Below the pieces are notes generated by a model, which was not told the origin of the DNA, did not search any database, and saw nothing but the letters and a program-made list of their open reading frames with translations. The translations under genes were made by a program, and so were the position numbers. From contig CAZCNS010000006.1 in the NCBI GenBank assembly GCA_964500205.1, positions 186,001 to 250,000 of the forward strand: a stretch of 64,000 nt of DNA, read 5' to 3'. Numbering within the stretch: the first letter of the stretch is position 1; every line of letters starts with the position of its first letter. Below are positions 41,307 through 50,344 of this stretch, in pieces. Origin of the DNA: UBA10329 sp964500205. Its GTDB lineage: Bacteria; Bacteroidota; Bacteroidia; UBA10329.

Positions 41307-41348
41307 AACCGACAACTTTGAACCTTAAACTCAGAATTTCATACCATG
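41307..41348. repeat. Heptanucleotide tract ending at the start of the UDP-GlcNAc dehydrogenase gene
   Basis: Six 7-mers in phase: AACCGAC, AACTTTG, AACCTTA, AACTCAG, AATTTCA, TACCATG. The last holds the ATG. AACTTTG and AACCTTA are shared with the surA tract. Confidence 0.75.
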
Positions 41349-42641
41349 AGCATCTATCAGCAACTCGTTGACAAACAGGAGAAAGTGGCCCTCATCGGCC
41401 TCGGATACGTGGGTCTTCCCATTGCCCTTGCATTCGCAAAGAAGATAAAGGTGGTCGGTTTCGATATCAATGCCGAGCGTGTAGAAATGATGCGCAACAA
41501 CATCGACCCCAGTGAGGAACTCGAGGCCAAGGACTTCGAGGGCGCGGACATCCTTTTCTCTGCTGACCCTAAAGATCTTGTAGACGTAAAGTTTTACATA
41601 GTGGCGGTGCCGACACCCATTGATGAGCATAACCTGCCTGACCTTCGTCCGGTTATTTCTGCATCCAAGACCGTTGGAAAAGTCCTCAAGAAGGGCGACT
41701 ACGTGGTCTATGAATCGACCGTGTATCCCGGTTGCACTGAGGAGGATTGCATCCCTGTGCTGGAAGCCGAGTCTGGGCTGAAGTTCAACGTTGATTTCAA
41801 GGTGGGGTACTCACCAGAGCGCATCAATCCAGGCGACAAGGAACATACGCTATCTAAGATCGTGAAGGTGGTCAGCGGCTGCGATGAAGAGTCGCTGGAA
41901 AACATCGCCAAGACCTATGAACTTGTGGTGGACGCAGGCGTTCACCGGGCTCCTTCCATTAAAGTTGCCGAGGCAGCCAAGATCATTGAGAACACGCAGA
42001 GGGATGTGAACATCGCCCTGATGAACGAGCTGTCAATGATTTTCAACCGTATGGGCATCAACACCTTCGATGTGTTGGAGGCTGCCGGAACCAAATGGAA
42101 TTTCCTCAAGTTCTTCCCAGGACTGGTTGGCGGTCACTGCATTGGTGTGGACCCGTACTATTTGACGCACAAGGCCCGCAAGCTTGGTTTTCATAGCAAG
42201 GTCATCATCTCAGGCCGCTCCACGAACGATGCAGTTGGAGCGTACGTGGCGCAGGAGACCGTGAAGCGTATCATCGCTAACGGCAAGGATATCAGCAAGA
42301 GCAAAGTGCTCGTCATGGGTGCCACGTTCAAAGAGAATGTGTCAGATATCCGGAACTCGAAAGTGGTTGACGTAGTGCGCGAATTGGAATCCTTCGGGGT
42401 ACGCGTACACGTTATAGATCCCCACGCCTCATCCAAGGATGTGATGCACGAGTATGGCTTTGAACTGCGCGACAAGACCAAATCTGATTACGATGCGGTT
42501 ATCGTAGCTGTGAACCACAACGAGTACCTCAACCTGCCCGAGAGTCACTTCGAGGATCTGATGGATAAGAAAGGAGTGTTCATTGATGTTAAAGGTGTGT
42601 ATAAGGGGAAAATCCACAAGTTGACCTACTGGAGCCTGTAA
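41346..42641 (+). CDS. UDP-N-acetyl-D-hexosamine 6-dehydrogenase (WbpA/TviB-like)
   Basis: 431 residues of the UDP-glucose/GDP-mannose dehydrogenase family but of the subgroup acting on UDP-GlcNAc or UDP-GalNAc. Motifs: KVALIGLGYVGLPIALAFA, VPTPIDEHNLPDL, YESTVYPGCTEEDCIPVLE, GYSPERINPGDK and the catalytic Cys in GLVGGHCIGVDPYYLTHKA. It makes UDP-GlcNAcA (or GalNAcA), the first step of the pathway served by the WbpE- and WbpD-like enzymes here. A WbpB-type 3-dehydrogenase is not seen in the window. Confidence 0.93.
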   Translation: MSIYQQLVDKQEKVALIGLGYVGLPIALAFAKKIKVVGFDINAERVEMMRNNIDPSEELEAKDFEGADILFSADPKDLVDVKFYIVAVPTPIDEHNLPDLRPVISASKTVGKVLKKGDYVVYESTVYPGCTEEDCIPVLEAESGLKFNVDFKVGYSPERINPGDKEHTLSKIVKVVSGCDEESLENIAKTYELVVDAGVHRAPSIKVAEAAKIIENTQRDVNIALMNELSMIFNRMGINTFDVLEAAGTKWNFLKFFPGLVGGHCIGVDPYYLTHKARKLGFHSKVIISGRSTNDAVGAYVAQETVKRIIANGKDISKSKVLVMGATFKENVSDIRNSKVVDVVRELESFGVRVHVIDPHASSKDVMHEYGFELRDKTKSDYDAVIVAVNHNEYLNLPESHFEDLMDKKGVFIDVKGVYKGKIHKLTYWSL

Positions 42642-42643
42642 AT

Positions 42644-43669
42644 ATGATTCTGGTCACAGGGGGAACAGGTTTCATCGGGTCGCACACGGTCGTGGAGCTT
42701 CAAGAGTCGGGCCACGAGGTTTTGGTGGTCGATGACCTGAGCAATTCCCGCATCGAAGTGCTGGACGCAATCAAAGAGATCACAGGAAGACGGCCGCACT
42801 TCGAGCGGGTAGACATTACCGATTTCGGGGCTTTGGATGCCGTTTTCTCTAAGTATCAAGGAGAATTGGGGGGAGTCATCCACTTCGCGGCCAAGAAGGC
42901 AGTGGGTGAGTCTGTCGAACTTCCACTCATATACTACCGCATCAACGTGGGCGGAACGGTCAACTTGCTGGATTGTATGGCCGCTCACGATGTCCGCAGC
43001 ATTGTTTTCTCCTCGTCCTGCACCGTTTATGGACAGCCGGATTTGATTCCGGTGGATGAGTCCGCACCGCGCAAGCAGGCAAAATCTCCCTACGGCAATA
43101 CAAAGAGCATCTGCGAGGATGTGCTGCGCGACACTTCCGTGAGTTCTTCCTTGAAAGTGATTGCTCTGAGATATTTCAATCCCATCGGTGCGCATGATTC
43201 TGCGCTCATTGGTGAATTGCCTCTCGGCACGCCCAACAACTTAGTACCCTACATTACCCAGACAGGCATCGGCAAGCGTGAACAGCTGACCATTCATGGC
43301 AACGATTACCCGACCGCAGATGGCACCTGCATCCGCGATTACATCCATGTTGTCGATCTTGCCCAGGCGCATCTCGCAGCGTTGGACAGGCTAATGAAAG
43401 GCAGGCAAAAAGATGCTTTTGAGGTGTTCAACATCGGAACAGGAAGTGGTTCCTCAGTTTTCGAGGTCATCCAGACATTTGAAAAAGTCAGTGGTCAGAA
43501 GTTGAACTACCGCATCGGTCCCAGAAGAGCGGGAGATATCACCCAGGTCTACGCGGATACGACTTTCTCCAACTCCGAACTCGGCTGGAAGGCCAAACTC
43601 AATCTCGAGGATGCGCTGTGTTCTGCTTGGGCATGGGAAGTAGCGATCAGCAAAAGGGAGATTGCATGA
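42644..43669 (+). CDS. galE: UDP-glucose 4-epimerase
   Basis: 341 residues. NAD-binding motif at the N-terminus (MILVTGGTGFIGSHTVVELQ), HFAAKKAVGESVELPLIYY, the SSSCTVYG segment and the catalytic Tyr-x3-Lys (SPYGNTKSICED), then RYFNPIGAHDSALIGE, all typical of GalE, which interconverts UDP-Glc and UDP-Gal (or the acetamido forms). It starts 2 bases after the dehydrogenase stop, so they are translationally close. Confidence 0.94.
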   Translation: MILVTGGTGFIGSHTVVELQESGHEVLVVDDLSNSRIEVLDAIKEITGRRPHFERVDITDFGALDAVFSKYQGELGGVIHFAAKKAVGESVELPLIYYRINVGGTVNLLDCMAAHDVRSIVFSSSCTVYGQPDLIPVDESAPRKQAKSPYGNTKSICEDVLRDTSVSSSLKVIALRYFNPIGAHDSALIGELPLGTPNNLVPYITQTGIGKREQLTIHGNDYPTADGTCIRDYIHVVDLAQAHLAALDRLMKGRQKDAFEVFNIGTGSGSSVFEVIQTFEKVSGQKLNYRIGPRRAGDITQVYADTTFSNSELGWKAKLNLEDALCSAWAWEVAISKREIA

Positions 43670-43741
43670 ATGAGATTGCTTCGTTCCTCGAAATGACGAC
43701 CACGACATTCGAATGAGATCCGTAATTGGTAACAGCAAAAA

Positions 43742-44794
43742 ATGAAGACCATCATCATCACAGGAGGCGCGGGATTTATTGGTTCCCACGTTGTACGCAG
43801 ATTCGTTAACCGCTATCCTAATATCCTGATCGTCAACCTCGATGCGCTCACTTACGCGGGCAACCTTGAGAATCTGAAGGACGTGGAGAACGCCTCGAAC
43901 TATGCTTTCGAGAAGGCCGACATCACTGATGCTGAGACCATCAATGCCCTCTTCGCCAAACATCGTCCAGATGGCGTGATCCATCTCGCAGCCGAGTCGC
44001 ACGTGGATCGCTCCATTGCCGATCCGATGGCGTTCATCCGCACCAATATTGAAGGTACGGTAAACTTGCTAAATGCTTCGCGCATCACTTGGAATGGCGA
44101 ATTCGAGGGTAAGCGCTTTTACCACATCAGCACCGATGAGGTCTATGGTTCGCTGGGCGAAGATGGCTTTTTCAAGGAGGAGACCCCCTACGACCCGCGC
44201 AGCCCATACTCAGCCTCGAAGGCCAGCAGTGACCATCTGGTTCGGGCGTATTTCCATACCTATGGTTTGCCGGTAGTTATTAGCAATTGCAGTAACAACT
44301 ACGGCCCGAATCATTTCCCAGAGAAGCTCATCCCGCTGGCCATCAACAACATAGTCAACAACCGCGCGATTCCCATCTATGGCAAGGGAGAGAATGTACG
44401 TGACTGGCTGTACGTAGAGGATCATGCCTCGGCCATTGATGTCATTTTCAATAAAGGAAAACTGGGCGAGACCTACAACATCGGAGGCAATAACGAGTGG
44501 ACGAACATTGACCTCATCCATCTGCTGTGCAAGGTGATGGATGAGAAATTGGGCCGTGAACCGGGCACATCTGCGCAGCTCATCACTTATGTGAAAGACC
44601 GAGCTGGTCACGACCTGCGCTACGCCATCGACTCATCTAAACTCAAGAACGAGCTCGGGTGGGAGCCAAGCCTCACCTTCGAGGAAGGGCTTCCGAAAAC
44701 CGTGGACTGGTATCTCGCTAACGGTGAATGGTTGGAAAACGTGACCTCCGGTAACTATCAGAAATACTACCATCAGCAGTACGAGGAGCGGTAA
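43742..44794 (+). CDS. rfbB: dTDP-glucose 4,6-dehydratase
   Basis: 350 residues. Extended SDR: IIITGGAGFIGSHVVRRFVN, HLAAESHVDRSI, STDEVYGSLGEDGFF and the Tyr-x3-Lys in PYSASKASSDHLVRAY, followed by SNNYGPNHFPEKLIPLAI, the RmlB signature. It makes dTDP-4-keto-6-deoxyglucose, precursor of rhamnose, Fuc4NAc or other deoxysugars. The other rml genes (A, C, D) are not adjacent. The family is full length, with the normal GETYNIGGNNEWTNID C-terminal part. Confidence 0.95.
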   Translation: MKTIIITGGAGFIGSHVVRRFVNRYPNILIVNLDALTYAGNLENLKDVENASNYAFEKADITDAETINALFAKHRPDGVIHLAAESHVDRSIADPMAFIRTNIEGTVNLLNASRITWNGEFEGKRFYHISTDEVYGSLGEDGFFKEETPYDPRSPYSASKASSDHLVRAYFHTYGLPVVISNCSNNYGPNHFPEKLIPLAINNIVNNRAIPIYGKGENVRDWLYVEDHASAIDVIFNKGKLGETYNIGGNNEWTNIDLIHLLCKVMDEKLGREPGTSAQLITYVKDRAGHDLRYAIDSSKLKNELGWEPSLTFEEGLPKTVDWYLANGEWLENVTSGNYQKYYHQQYEER

Positions 44795-44877
44795 AATGCG
44801 CTTGGAAGTGTAATTTATCGAGGTAATTTGGTGCTGACATTAGGCTGTTTTTCCTAAATCCCCTCTCAATGCGTTTA

Positions 44878-44885
44878 TATATTTG
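44878..44885 (+). promoter_or_regulatory. -7 promoter element of the metalloprotease gene
   Basis: TATATTTG, a full TAnnTTTG match, 56 bases before the ATG at 44941, implying a leader of about 50 bases. Confidence 0.7.
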
Positions 44886-44940
44886 CCTCGATGTTTTAAC
44901 TGTTAGTTAAAATCCCGTTTGCATCAACCACAAACTTTCC

Positions 44941-47130
44941 ATGATGAGAATGAAACATTACCTCATTGCGCTCGGAGCGCTCGCTGCCACTCCAGCTGCA
45001 TTCGCTCAATCGCAGAATCACGAAGGACATAATCATGCACCCGGTGAGCCATGTGCAGCGCACCTTGTCCTCCAAGAACAGTTGAAGGACCCAGAGGTGC
45101 GTGCGCGTTATGAAGCGTATGAGGAAGCGCTGCTTCGTTATGTGAATGACCCGGCCACTCCTAAGTACCGAGAAGGCCGTAAGTTCATTATTCCCACAGT
45201 CGTTCACATTCTGCAAAGTGGTGGAAATGAGAACATAACTAAGCAAAGGGCACTTCAACAGATTGAAACACTGAATCAGGACTTCCAGCGCCTGAACCCA
45301 GACTCGGTAAACACCCCTGAGCGATTCCGCGATGTGGCCGGAAGGATGGATGTGGAATTCCGACTCGCGACCAAGGATCCACTCGGAAATTGCACTGATG
45401 GTATTGTGCGGGTGTTCACAGACAACACATCTGAAGTGCGCGACCCGACAGGTTTCAAAGCTCTGTCATACTGGAATTCATACAGCTATCTGAATGTGTG
45501 GGTTGTACAGTCCATCGCATCTTTCGGTACCGGTGGGACAACTCTGGGCTATGCCCAGTTCCCCGCCACTGGATTGATGAGCACCGATGGCATCACGGTC
45601 ATTGCATCACAGATTGGCCGTCCTTCCGATGGTGGCCGCACTGCAACACACGAGGTAGGTCACTGGCTGAACCTCATTCACGTTTGGGGTGACCAAGACT
45701 GTGGAACCGACCAGGTGAGCGATACTCCAATTGCATTCACCTCCAATTTTGGAGTTTGTGGTAATGTTGGTCAGCAGTTTCATGCCTCACCGTTTAACGC
45801 TGGTGTTTGTGATCCTGAGAATACCATCGGTGAGATGTTCAGCAATTACATGGACTACTCTCCAGGAACTTGTCAGAATATGTTCTCAGCAGGTCAGGTT
45901 CAGCGTATGAACGCTGTAATGGAGGGAGCAGGTGACCAGCCTGGCATTCGGAGTTTCTTGGTATCTGAGGAGAACTTGGAGATGACTGGTACTCGCGATG
46001 AAGATCTTGGTGTGGAATGTGCTCCAAAGTCTCTGTTTCATGTTAACCAGTCCTCGTTCTTCCAGCGTCAAACCATGATTTGCGAAGGGGACAATGTGAG
46101 TTTTCGTGCTAACGCATTTAATGGAGATGTGAGTGATTATGCTTGGAATTTCCAAGGTGGAAGTCCAGCAACTTCCAGTGCTACTAATCCCACCATTTCC
46201 TACGAGTCACCTGGTATTTACGATGTAGCGCTTACCGTGTCTAACAGTATCGGTTCGGATACAAAGTCCATGGATGAGTTGGTTATTGTCAGCAGTAATG
46301 CAGCTCAGTATCAGAGTGACTGGGGTTACTATGACACATTTTGGGAAGAGCAAGGGTTCTTGAATGATTACATTGTATTCAATCATGATGATGCCACACA
46401 AACATGGGAGTTTCACTCTGGTGAAAACGGTGGTAGCACTGGCAATGAGTCTGTGAGAATGAGGAACTTCGGAAATATTGTCGGTCGGTTAGACGAGCTC
46501 ATCTCCCCCTCCTTCAACCTTAGCACAGTGAGCAATCCGACCTTGAAGTTCAAATGGAGTGGCGCTGCATTGAACAATACTCCTAACGATCGTCTGCGAG
46601 TTTATTTCTCTACTAACTGCGGAAAGACATGGGGAACTGCCCGTCTGACTCTTTCCGGCATTGACCTCGTAAACTCAGGTGTCGTGAGTAATTCATATGT
46701 GCCCAATGCGGCCAGCATCTGGTCCGAGGCTCAGGTGACCCTTCCGCCAGCTGCTTCCAATGCTCCCAATGTGCGGGTGAAGTTTGAGTGGCTCTCAGGA
46801 GGCAATGGCAATAACTTCTACATCGATGACATAACGCTCTCCAATGCCCCACTCTCTGCCGAATCTTTAGAGCGTGAGATCGACCTTAATGTGTATCCGA
46901 ACCCAACACGCGACCTAACCAGCGTGTCTATGATGCTGGCCGATCCTGCACGTGTCGAGATGAACATGGTGGACATGATGGGCCGCAACGTAATGAGCAT
47001 TCATGCTGGTCAGATGAGTACTGGTGCCCATCGCTTTGATATCGACATGTCAACACTGCCATCTGGCATCTACTTTTTGCGCACAGCTGTAGATAACAGT
47101 ATCGCAGTTAAAAAAGTGGTTAAGAACTGA
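44941..47130 (+). CDS. T9SS-exported M43 (pappalysin/cytophagalysin-like) zinc metalloprotease with PKD domain
   Basis: 729 residues. Signal peptide (LIALGALAATPAAFAQ), a propeptide, then the M43 domain with zinc motif HEVGHWLNLIHVWGD (~residue 238), in which Asn replaces the usual Gly, and a Met-turn region with NYMDYSPGTC. A PKD domain follows (~380-450; YAWNFQGGSPATSS, GIYDVALTVSNS), then a jelly-roll-like domain (~480-630) and a type A T9SS sorting domain (YPNPTRDLTSVSMM to IYFLRTAVDNSIAVKKVVKN). The product should be released or anchored on the outer surface. It has its own promoter and terminator. Confidence 0.92.
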   Translation: MMRMKHYLIALGALAATPAAFAQSQNHEGHNHAPGEPCAAHLVLQEQLKDPEVRARYEAYEEALLRYVNDPATPKYREGRKFIIPTVVHILQSGGNENITKQRALQQIETLNQDFQRLNPDSVNTPERFRDVAGRMDVEFRLATKDPLGNCTDGIVRVFTDNTSEVRDPTGFKALSYWNSYSYLNVWVVQSIASFGTGGTTLGYAQFPATGLMSTDGITVIASQIGRPSDGGRTATHEVGHWLNLIHVWGDQDCGTDQVSDTPIAFTSNFGVCGNVGQQFHASPFNAGVCDPENTIGEMFSNYMDYSPGTCQNMFSAGQVQRMNAVMEGAGDQPGIRSFLVSEENLEMTGTRDEDLGVECAPKSLFHVNQSSFFQRQTMICEGDNVSFRANAFNGDVSDYAWNFQGGSPATSSATNPTISYESPGIYDVALTVSNSIGSDTKSMDELVIVSSNAAQYQSDWGYYDTFWEEQGFLNDYIVFNHDDATQTWEFHSGENGGSTGNESVRMRNFGNIVGRLDELISPSFNLSTVSNPTLKFKWSGAALNNTPNDRLRVYFSTNCGKTWGTARLTLSGIDLVNSGVVSNSYVPNAASIWSEAQVTLPPAASNAPNVRVKFEWLSGGNGNNFYIDDITLSNAPLSAESLEREIDLNVYPNPTRDLTSVSMMLADPARVEMNMVDMMGRNVMSIHAGQMSTGAHRFDIDMSTLPSGIYFLRTAVDNSIAVKKVVKN

Positions 47131-47153
47131 TAGCGGTCAACGCGTGATGAGAG

Positions 47154-47187
47154 AAGCCTCCCGACCTTTGGGGGGCTTTTCTTTTTC
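47154..47187 (+). terminator. Rho-independent terminator of the metalloprotease gene
   Basis: Stem AAGCCTCCC pairing with GGGGGGCTT across a short loop (GACCTTTG region), followed by TTCTTTTTC. It lies 23 bases past the stop and just before gapA. Confidence 0.8.
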
Positions 47188-47203
47188 AGTAAGCTCCATA
47201 ATC

Positions 47204-48208
47204 ATGACAAGGGTAGCAATAAACGGTTTCGGCAGAATAGGTAGGGTGACCATGCGGGCCCTGTTGGAAAGGGGTGGGGTAGAGGTAGTGGCGATAAACG
47301 ACCTCACTGACACGAGAACGTTGGCCCACCTGTTCAAGTATGACTCGGTTCATCGTGGCTTCAAAGGCACAGTGGAAGCTGAGGACGAAGGAATCGTATT
47401 TGATGGCAGGTCGGTTAAGGTGTTTGCGAAGCGAAATCCGGAAGAGCTGCCGTGGAAGGAACTCGGTGTGGATGTCGTCCTTGAATGCACGGGGCTTTTC
47501 CGATCGCGGGAGACAGCCGGGGCGCATATCAGGGCTGGAGCGCGGAAGGTGATCATCTCCGCACCCGCGAAGGAGGCCGATGTACCGTCCGTGGTGCTCG
47601 GTGTGAATGATAACGAGGTTGACCTTACTCAGGATGTGATTTCCAACGCGTCTTGCACCACGAACTGTGCGGCACCGCTCATTAAGGTGCTGGATGATGC
47701 TTTCCATGTTCAGAGTGCGTTCGTATCTACCGTGCACTCATATACGGGCGACCAGCGCTTACATGATTCTCCGCACAGCGACCTTCGCAGGGCAAGGTCA
47801 GCTGCTCAGTCTATTATTCCAACAACCACAGGCGCTGCGAAGGCCCTCGGTCGAATCTTTCCGCACCTCGATGGTCACCTCGGAGGAGCGGGAATCCGTG
47901 TCCCAGTGATAAATGGTTCGCTTACCGATCTTACTTGCATTGTGCGTGATGATGCCTCGGTCGAGGCGATCAGTGCAGCTTTCAGGTCGGCTGCGGATGG
48001 GCCTCTGAAAGGGATCCTGCAATACACCGAGGATCCGATCGTCTCCGTGGATGTTATTGGCAACCCGCACTCCAGCATTTTTGATGCGGAACTCACCTCG
48101 GTCATCGGTAAGATGGTGAAGGTGGTGGGTTGGTACGACAATGAGAGTGGATACTCGAACCGTTTGGCCGATCTTGTGTCGCTGCTCGCGAAAAAGGGAC
48201 TTGTCTGA
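47204..48208 (+). CDS. gapA: Glyceraldehyde-3-phosphate dehydrogenase, type I
   Basis: 334 residues. The N-terminal Rossmann motif (MTRVAINGFGRIGRVTMRAL), the catalytic Cys in SNASCTTNCAAPL, the VHSYTGDQRLHDSPHSDLRR segment and the C-terminal WYDNESGYSNRLADLV are all present. It oxidises glyceraldehyde-3-phosphate in glycolysis. ATG 47204 matches the family N-terminus; an in-frame ATG at 47144 would run through the terminator. It is convergent with bshC, with 3 bases between. Confidence 0.96.
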   Translation: MTRVAINGFGRIGRVTMRALLERGGVEVVAINDLTDTRTLAHLFKYDSVHRGFKGTVEAEDEGIVFDGRSVKVFAKRNPEELPWKELGVDVVLECTGLFRSRETAGAHIRAGARKVIISAPAKEADVPSVVLGVNDNEVDLTQDVISNASCTTNCAAPLIKVLDDAFHVQSAFVSTVHSYTGDQRLHDSPHSDLRRARSAAQSIIPTTTGAAKALGRIFPHLDGHLGGAGIRVPVINGSLTDLTCIVRDDASVEAISAAFRSAADGPLKGILQYTEDPIVSVDVIGNPHSSIFDAELTSVIGKMVKVVGWYDNESGYSNRLADLVSLLAKKGLV

Positions 48209-48211
48209 CCC

Positions 48212-49804
48212 TCAGAGTGCGACCACTCCGAATTCCGTGCCTAACGGTTCAATTGCTCTATTCAGCACTGGAATCAGTTCTTCCTCTGATGAGGTGATGA
48301 ATTGGAGGATGTTATCGTGACGTTCCTGCAATGAGCCGTTGGGGAACAGCTTCTCGTGCAGCTTCTGGATCTGCTGAACGCTGGTCTCGTTCTTCTTCTT
48401 CAGGCTGCGGGCAAAGCGTCCGCCCCACTGCTCCAACGTTTTCTGCTGCTTCGCGTGTTCGGCATCCAGCGCAGTAACGAGCGTGCGGTCGATTTCTCCT
48501 GCTTTGTCCTTCAATTTGCCATAGATCTGTTCCAGTAGTTTGAACTCGGAGCTGAGGTCGAGGTCGGTGTCTACCGTTTCTATGATGTGTGCCCTGATCA
48601 GCTCATCCACTGGGTGGAAGAGGTCGGGAACCAGCAGGCCGAGTCCGTCCATGCGCTTGGCAGTGCCGCCATCTATCAGCAGAAGGTGGTTGCGCAGCAC
48701 TAAGGTCGGATAGCTGATGCCTTGCCTATCGAACGCGGCCTTCAATTGCAGCCAATAGGCGAGTTCCCCCGCCCCACCGATGTATGCAAGATTGGGCAAA
48801 ATGCGCTCTTGATACATGGGCCGCAGCACCACGTTGGGGCTGAACCGCTCCGGACTTGCTGTCATTTCCATACGAAGCTCTGCCTCTGACCAGCGGATGT
48901 CGGTGTGCAGCACATGAAACGTTTCCTCAGTACGTACAATCCGTTCACGCAGCCCCTCTTTCATGTAGAAAAGGTTAATCTCCCTCGGTGTCACCTGTGC
49001 GAGATAGCCCAGTTTTTCCAGCTGCCTGTTGGTGGCGATGACCCTTTTGTAGGCCGTGTTCTCAAGTGCATCCTTCAGCATCACATCGGCAAAGAGGGCC
49101 TTGAGTTCAGGACGATCTCCATCGAGGATCACGAGGCCATACTGACCGAAGAGCACATCGGTGAAATGTCGCGTGGCATCGGCCAGTGTGGCACTTTCCG
49201 TGTATGCCTTCCTGAAGGTGGCGATGAGTTCCAACGCCCGCTCCTGTGAAGGGAACAGTTCTGACAATTGGTCGCAGACATCTGATAGCCCGTCCGTGGT
49301 CATGCGGCCCACCGGGCCCGTCTGTTGGGTTGTCCAATCGAACCGCCTGCCGAAGATGTTCAGGAAGGCGATCTCTGCGAGGTCGTGATCCTCAGTGGCC
49401 ATCCAATAGACAGGCACGAAACTCCTGTCAGGAAATTGCTTCGTCAGTTCCTCCGCGAGTCGGATGGTGTGCAGTATCTTGTACACGAAGTAGAGCGGCC
49501 CTGTGAAGATGTTGAGCTGATGGCCGGTCGTTACAGTGAACGTGCTTTTGTCCCGTAGCGCTCTGATGTTATCCAGCACCTTTCCCTGAGCGCCACCGAT
49601 GGCCTCATACTGCGCCAGCAGACTGTCTGCCAGCACCTCGCGATCGATGGGCAGCTCGGCCCGCTCCTGCATCTTGATGGCGTAGCTCTCTATGGCATTC
49701 GGCAGTCCGCAGAAGGGTCTCAACTCCTCGTTTCCGGCCATGAGGCCGAGGATGAGATTACTGAAATAGCCGGTTTGTTCTAAAGGGATATTAACGTGTT
49801 GCAT
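48212..49804 (-). CDS. bshC: Putative cysteine ligase BshC, bacillithiol biosynthesis
   Basis: 530 residues. BshC joins cysteine to glucosaminyl-malate in the last step of bacillithiol synthesis, the low-molecular-weight thiol of many Bacteroidota. Seen here: VTTGHQLNIFTGPLYFVYKI with the conserved Gly-His-Gln, FVPVYWMATEDHDLAEI, YIGGAGELAYWLQLK, and a C-terminal coiled coil (~420-500, rich in Lys/Glu/Gln). It is the last gene of the run porX, unknown exported protein, bshC. Confidence 0.94.
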   Translation of the reverse strand: MQHVNIPLEQTGYFSNLILGLMAGNEELRPFCGLPNAIESYAIKMQERAELPIDREVLADSLLAQYEAIGGAQGKVLDNIRALRDKSTFTVTTGHQLNIFTGPLYFVYKILHTIRLAEELTKQFPDRSFVPVYWMATEDHDLAEIAFLNIFGRRFDWTTQQTGPVGRMTTDGLSDVCDQLSELFPSQERALELIATFRKAYTESATLADATRHFTDVLFGQYGLVILDGDRPELKALFADVMLKDALENTAYKRVIATNRQLEKLGYLAQVTPREINLFYMKEGLRERIVRTEETFHVLHTDIRWSEAELRMEMTASPERFSPNVVLRPMYQERILPNLAYIGGAGELAYWLQLKAAFDRQGISYPTLVLRNHLLLIDGGTAKRMDGLGLLVPDLFHPVDELIRAHIIETVDTDLDLSSEFKLLEQIYGKLKDKAGEIDRTLVTALDAEHAKQQKTLEQWGGRFARSLKKKNETSVQQIQKLHEKLFPNGSLQERHDNILQFITSSEEELIPVLNRAIEPLGTEFGVVAL

Positions 49805-49833
49805 ATTGTTCAGGCTCCATTGATTAGGAAAGA

Positions 49834-50313
49834 TTACGGAATTGTTTCAATTCCTGAGAACAGGAAGCCATTGGCCTTTCGCTTGAAATTAATCCCCAAA
49901 CAACTGCCTTCGCTACCCATCTGATATTCATCTTTTGCCCAGGACAATATAAATGCAGTAATATCTGATACCTTGTTGTTTTCCGCCTCAAGCCAAACCT
50001 TTGTAGAGACCTTCGCTTTTCTGAAGTCTTCAAACTCATTGAGACTTTCAATGTGGTTCTCAAAGAAGTCCTTTCTGCGCATCATGTAGTAATGCCTTGG
50101 ATGAGGTCTTTGGCGACAGAGGATACAATAAATCCAATCCGTGGAGGCTTTCTCAAACTGAGCATAGTCAGGTTCCTCAAACATCTGAAATACCTCTTCA
50201 ATGGCTGCCATGATTTTCAAACTGTCGGATTCGGAAACGGGCTGTCCATTGGCCCTGAAACTCCCAAGAATCACCAGACACGCAATCGACAAGCCCTTAA
50301 TCACGAACTTCAT
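49834..50313 (-). CDS. Exported protein of unknown function
   Basis: 159 residues with a signal peptide (MKFVIKGLSIACLVILGSFRANG). The mature part begins with a helix (SDSLKIMAAIEEVFQMFEEP) and continues into alternating helix and strand (FRKAKVSTKVWLEAEN, DITAFILSWAKDEYQMG), which could be an NTF2-like cone fold, but this is a guess. Two nearby Cys (YCILCRQ) are notable. It lies between porX and bshC, same strand, 31 bases downstream of porX. Confidence 0.75.
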   Translation of the reverse strand: MKFVIKGLSIACLVILGSFRANGQPVSESDSLKIMAAIEEVFQMFEEPDYAQFEKASTDWIYCILCRQRPHPRHYYMMRRKDFFENHIESLNEFEDFRKAKVSTKVWLEAENNKVSDITAFILSWAKDEYQMGSEGSCLGINFKRKANGFLFSGIETIP

Positions 50314-50344
50314 TGGCCAATCAGCTAATTCTCGAATCCGCTAA

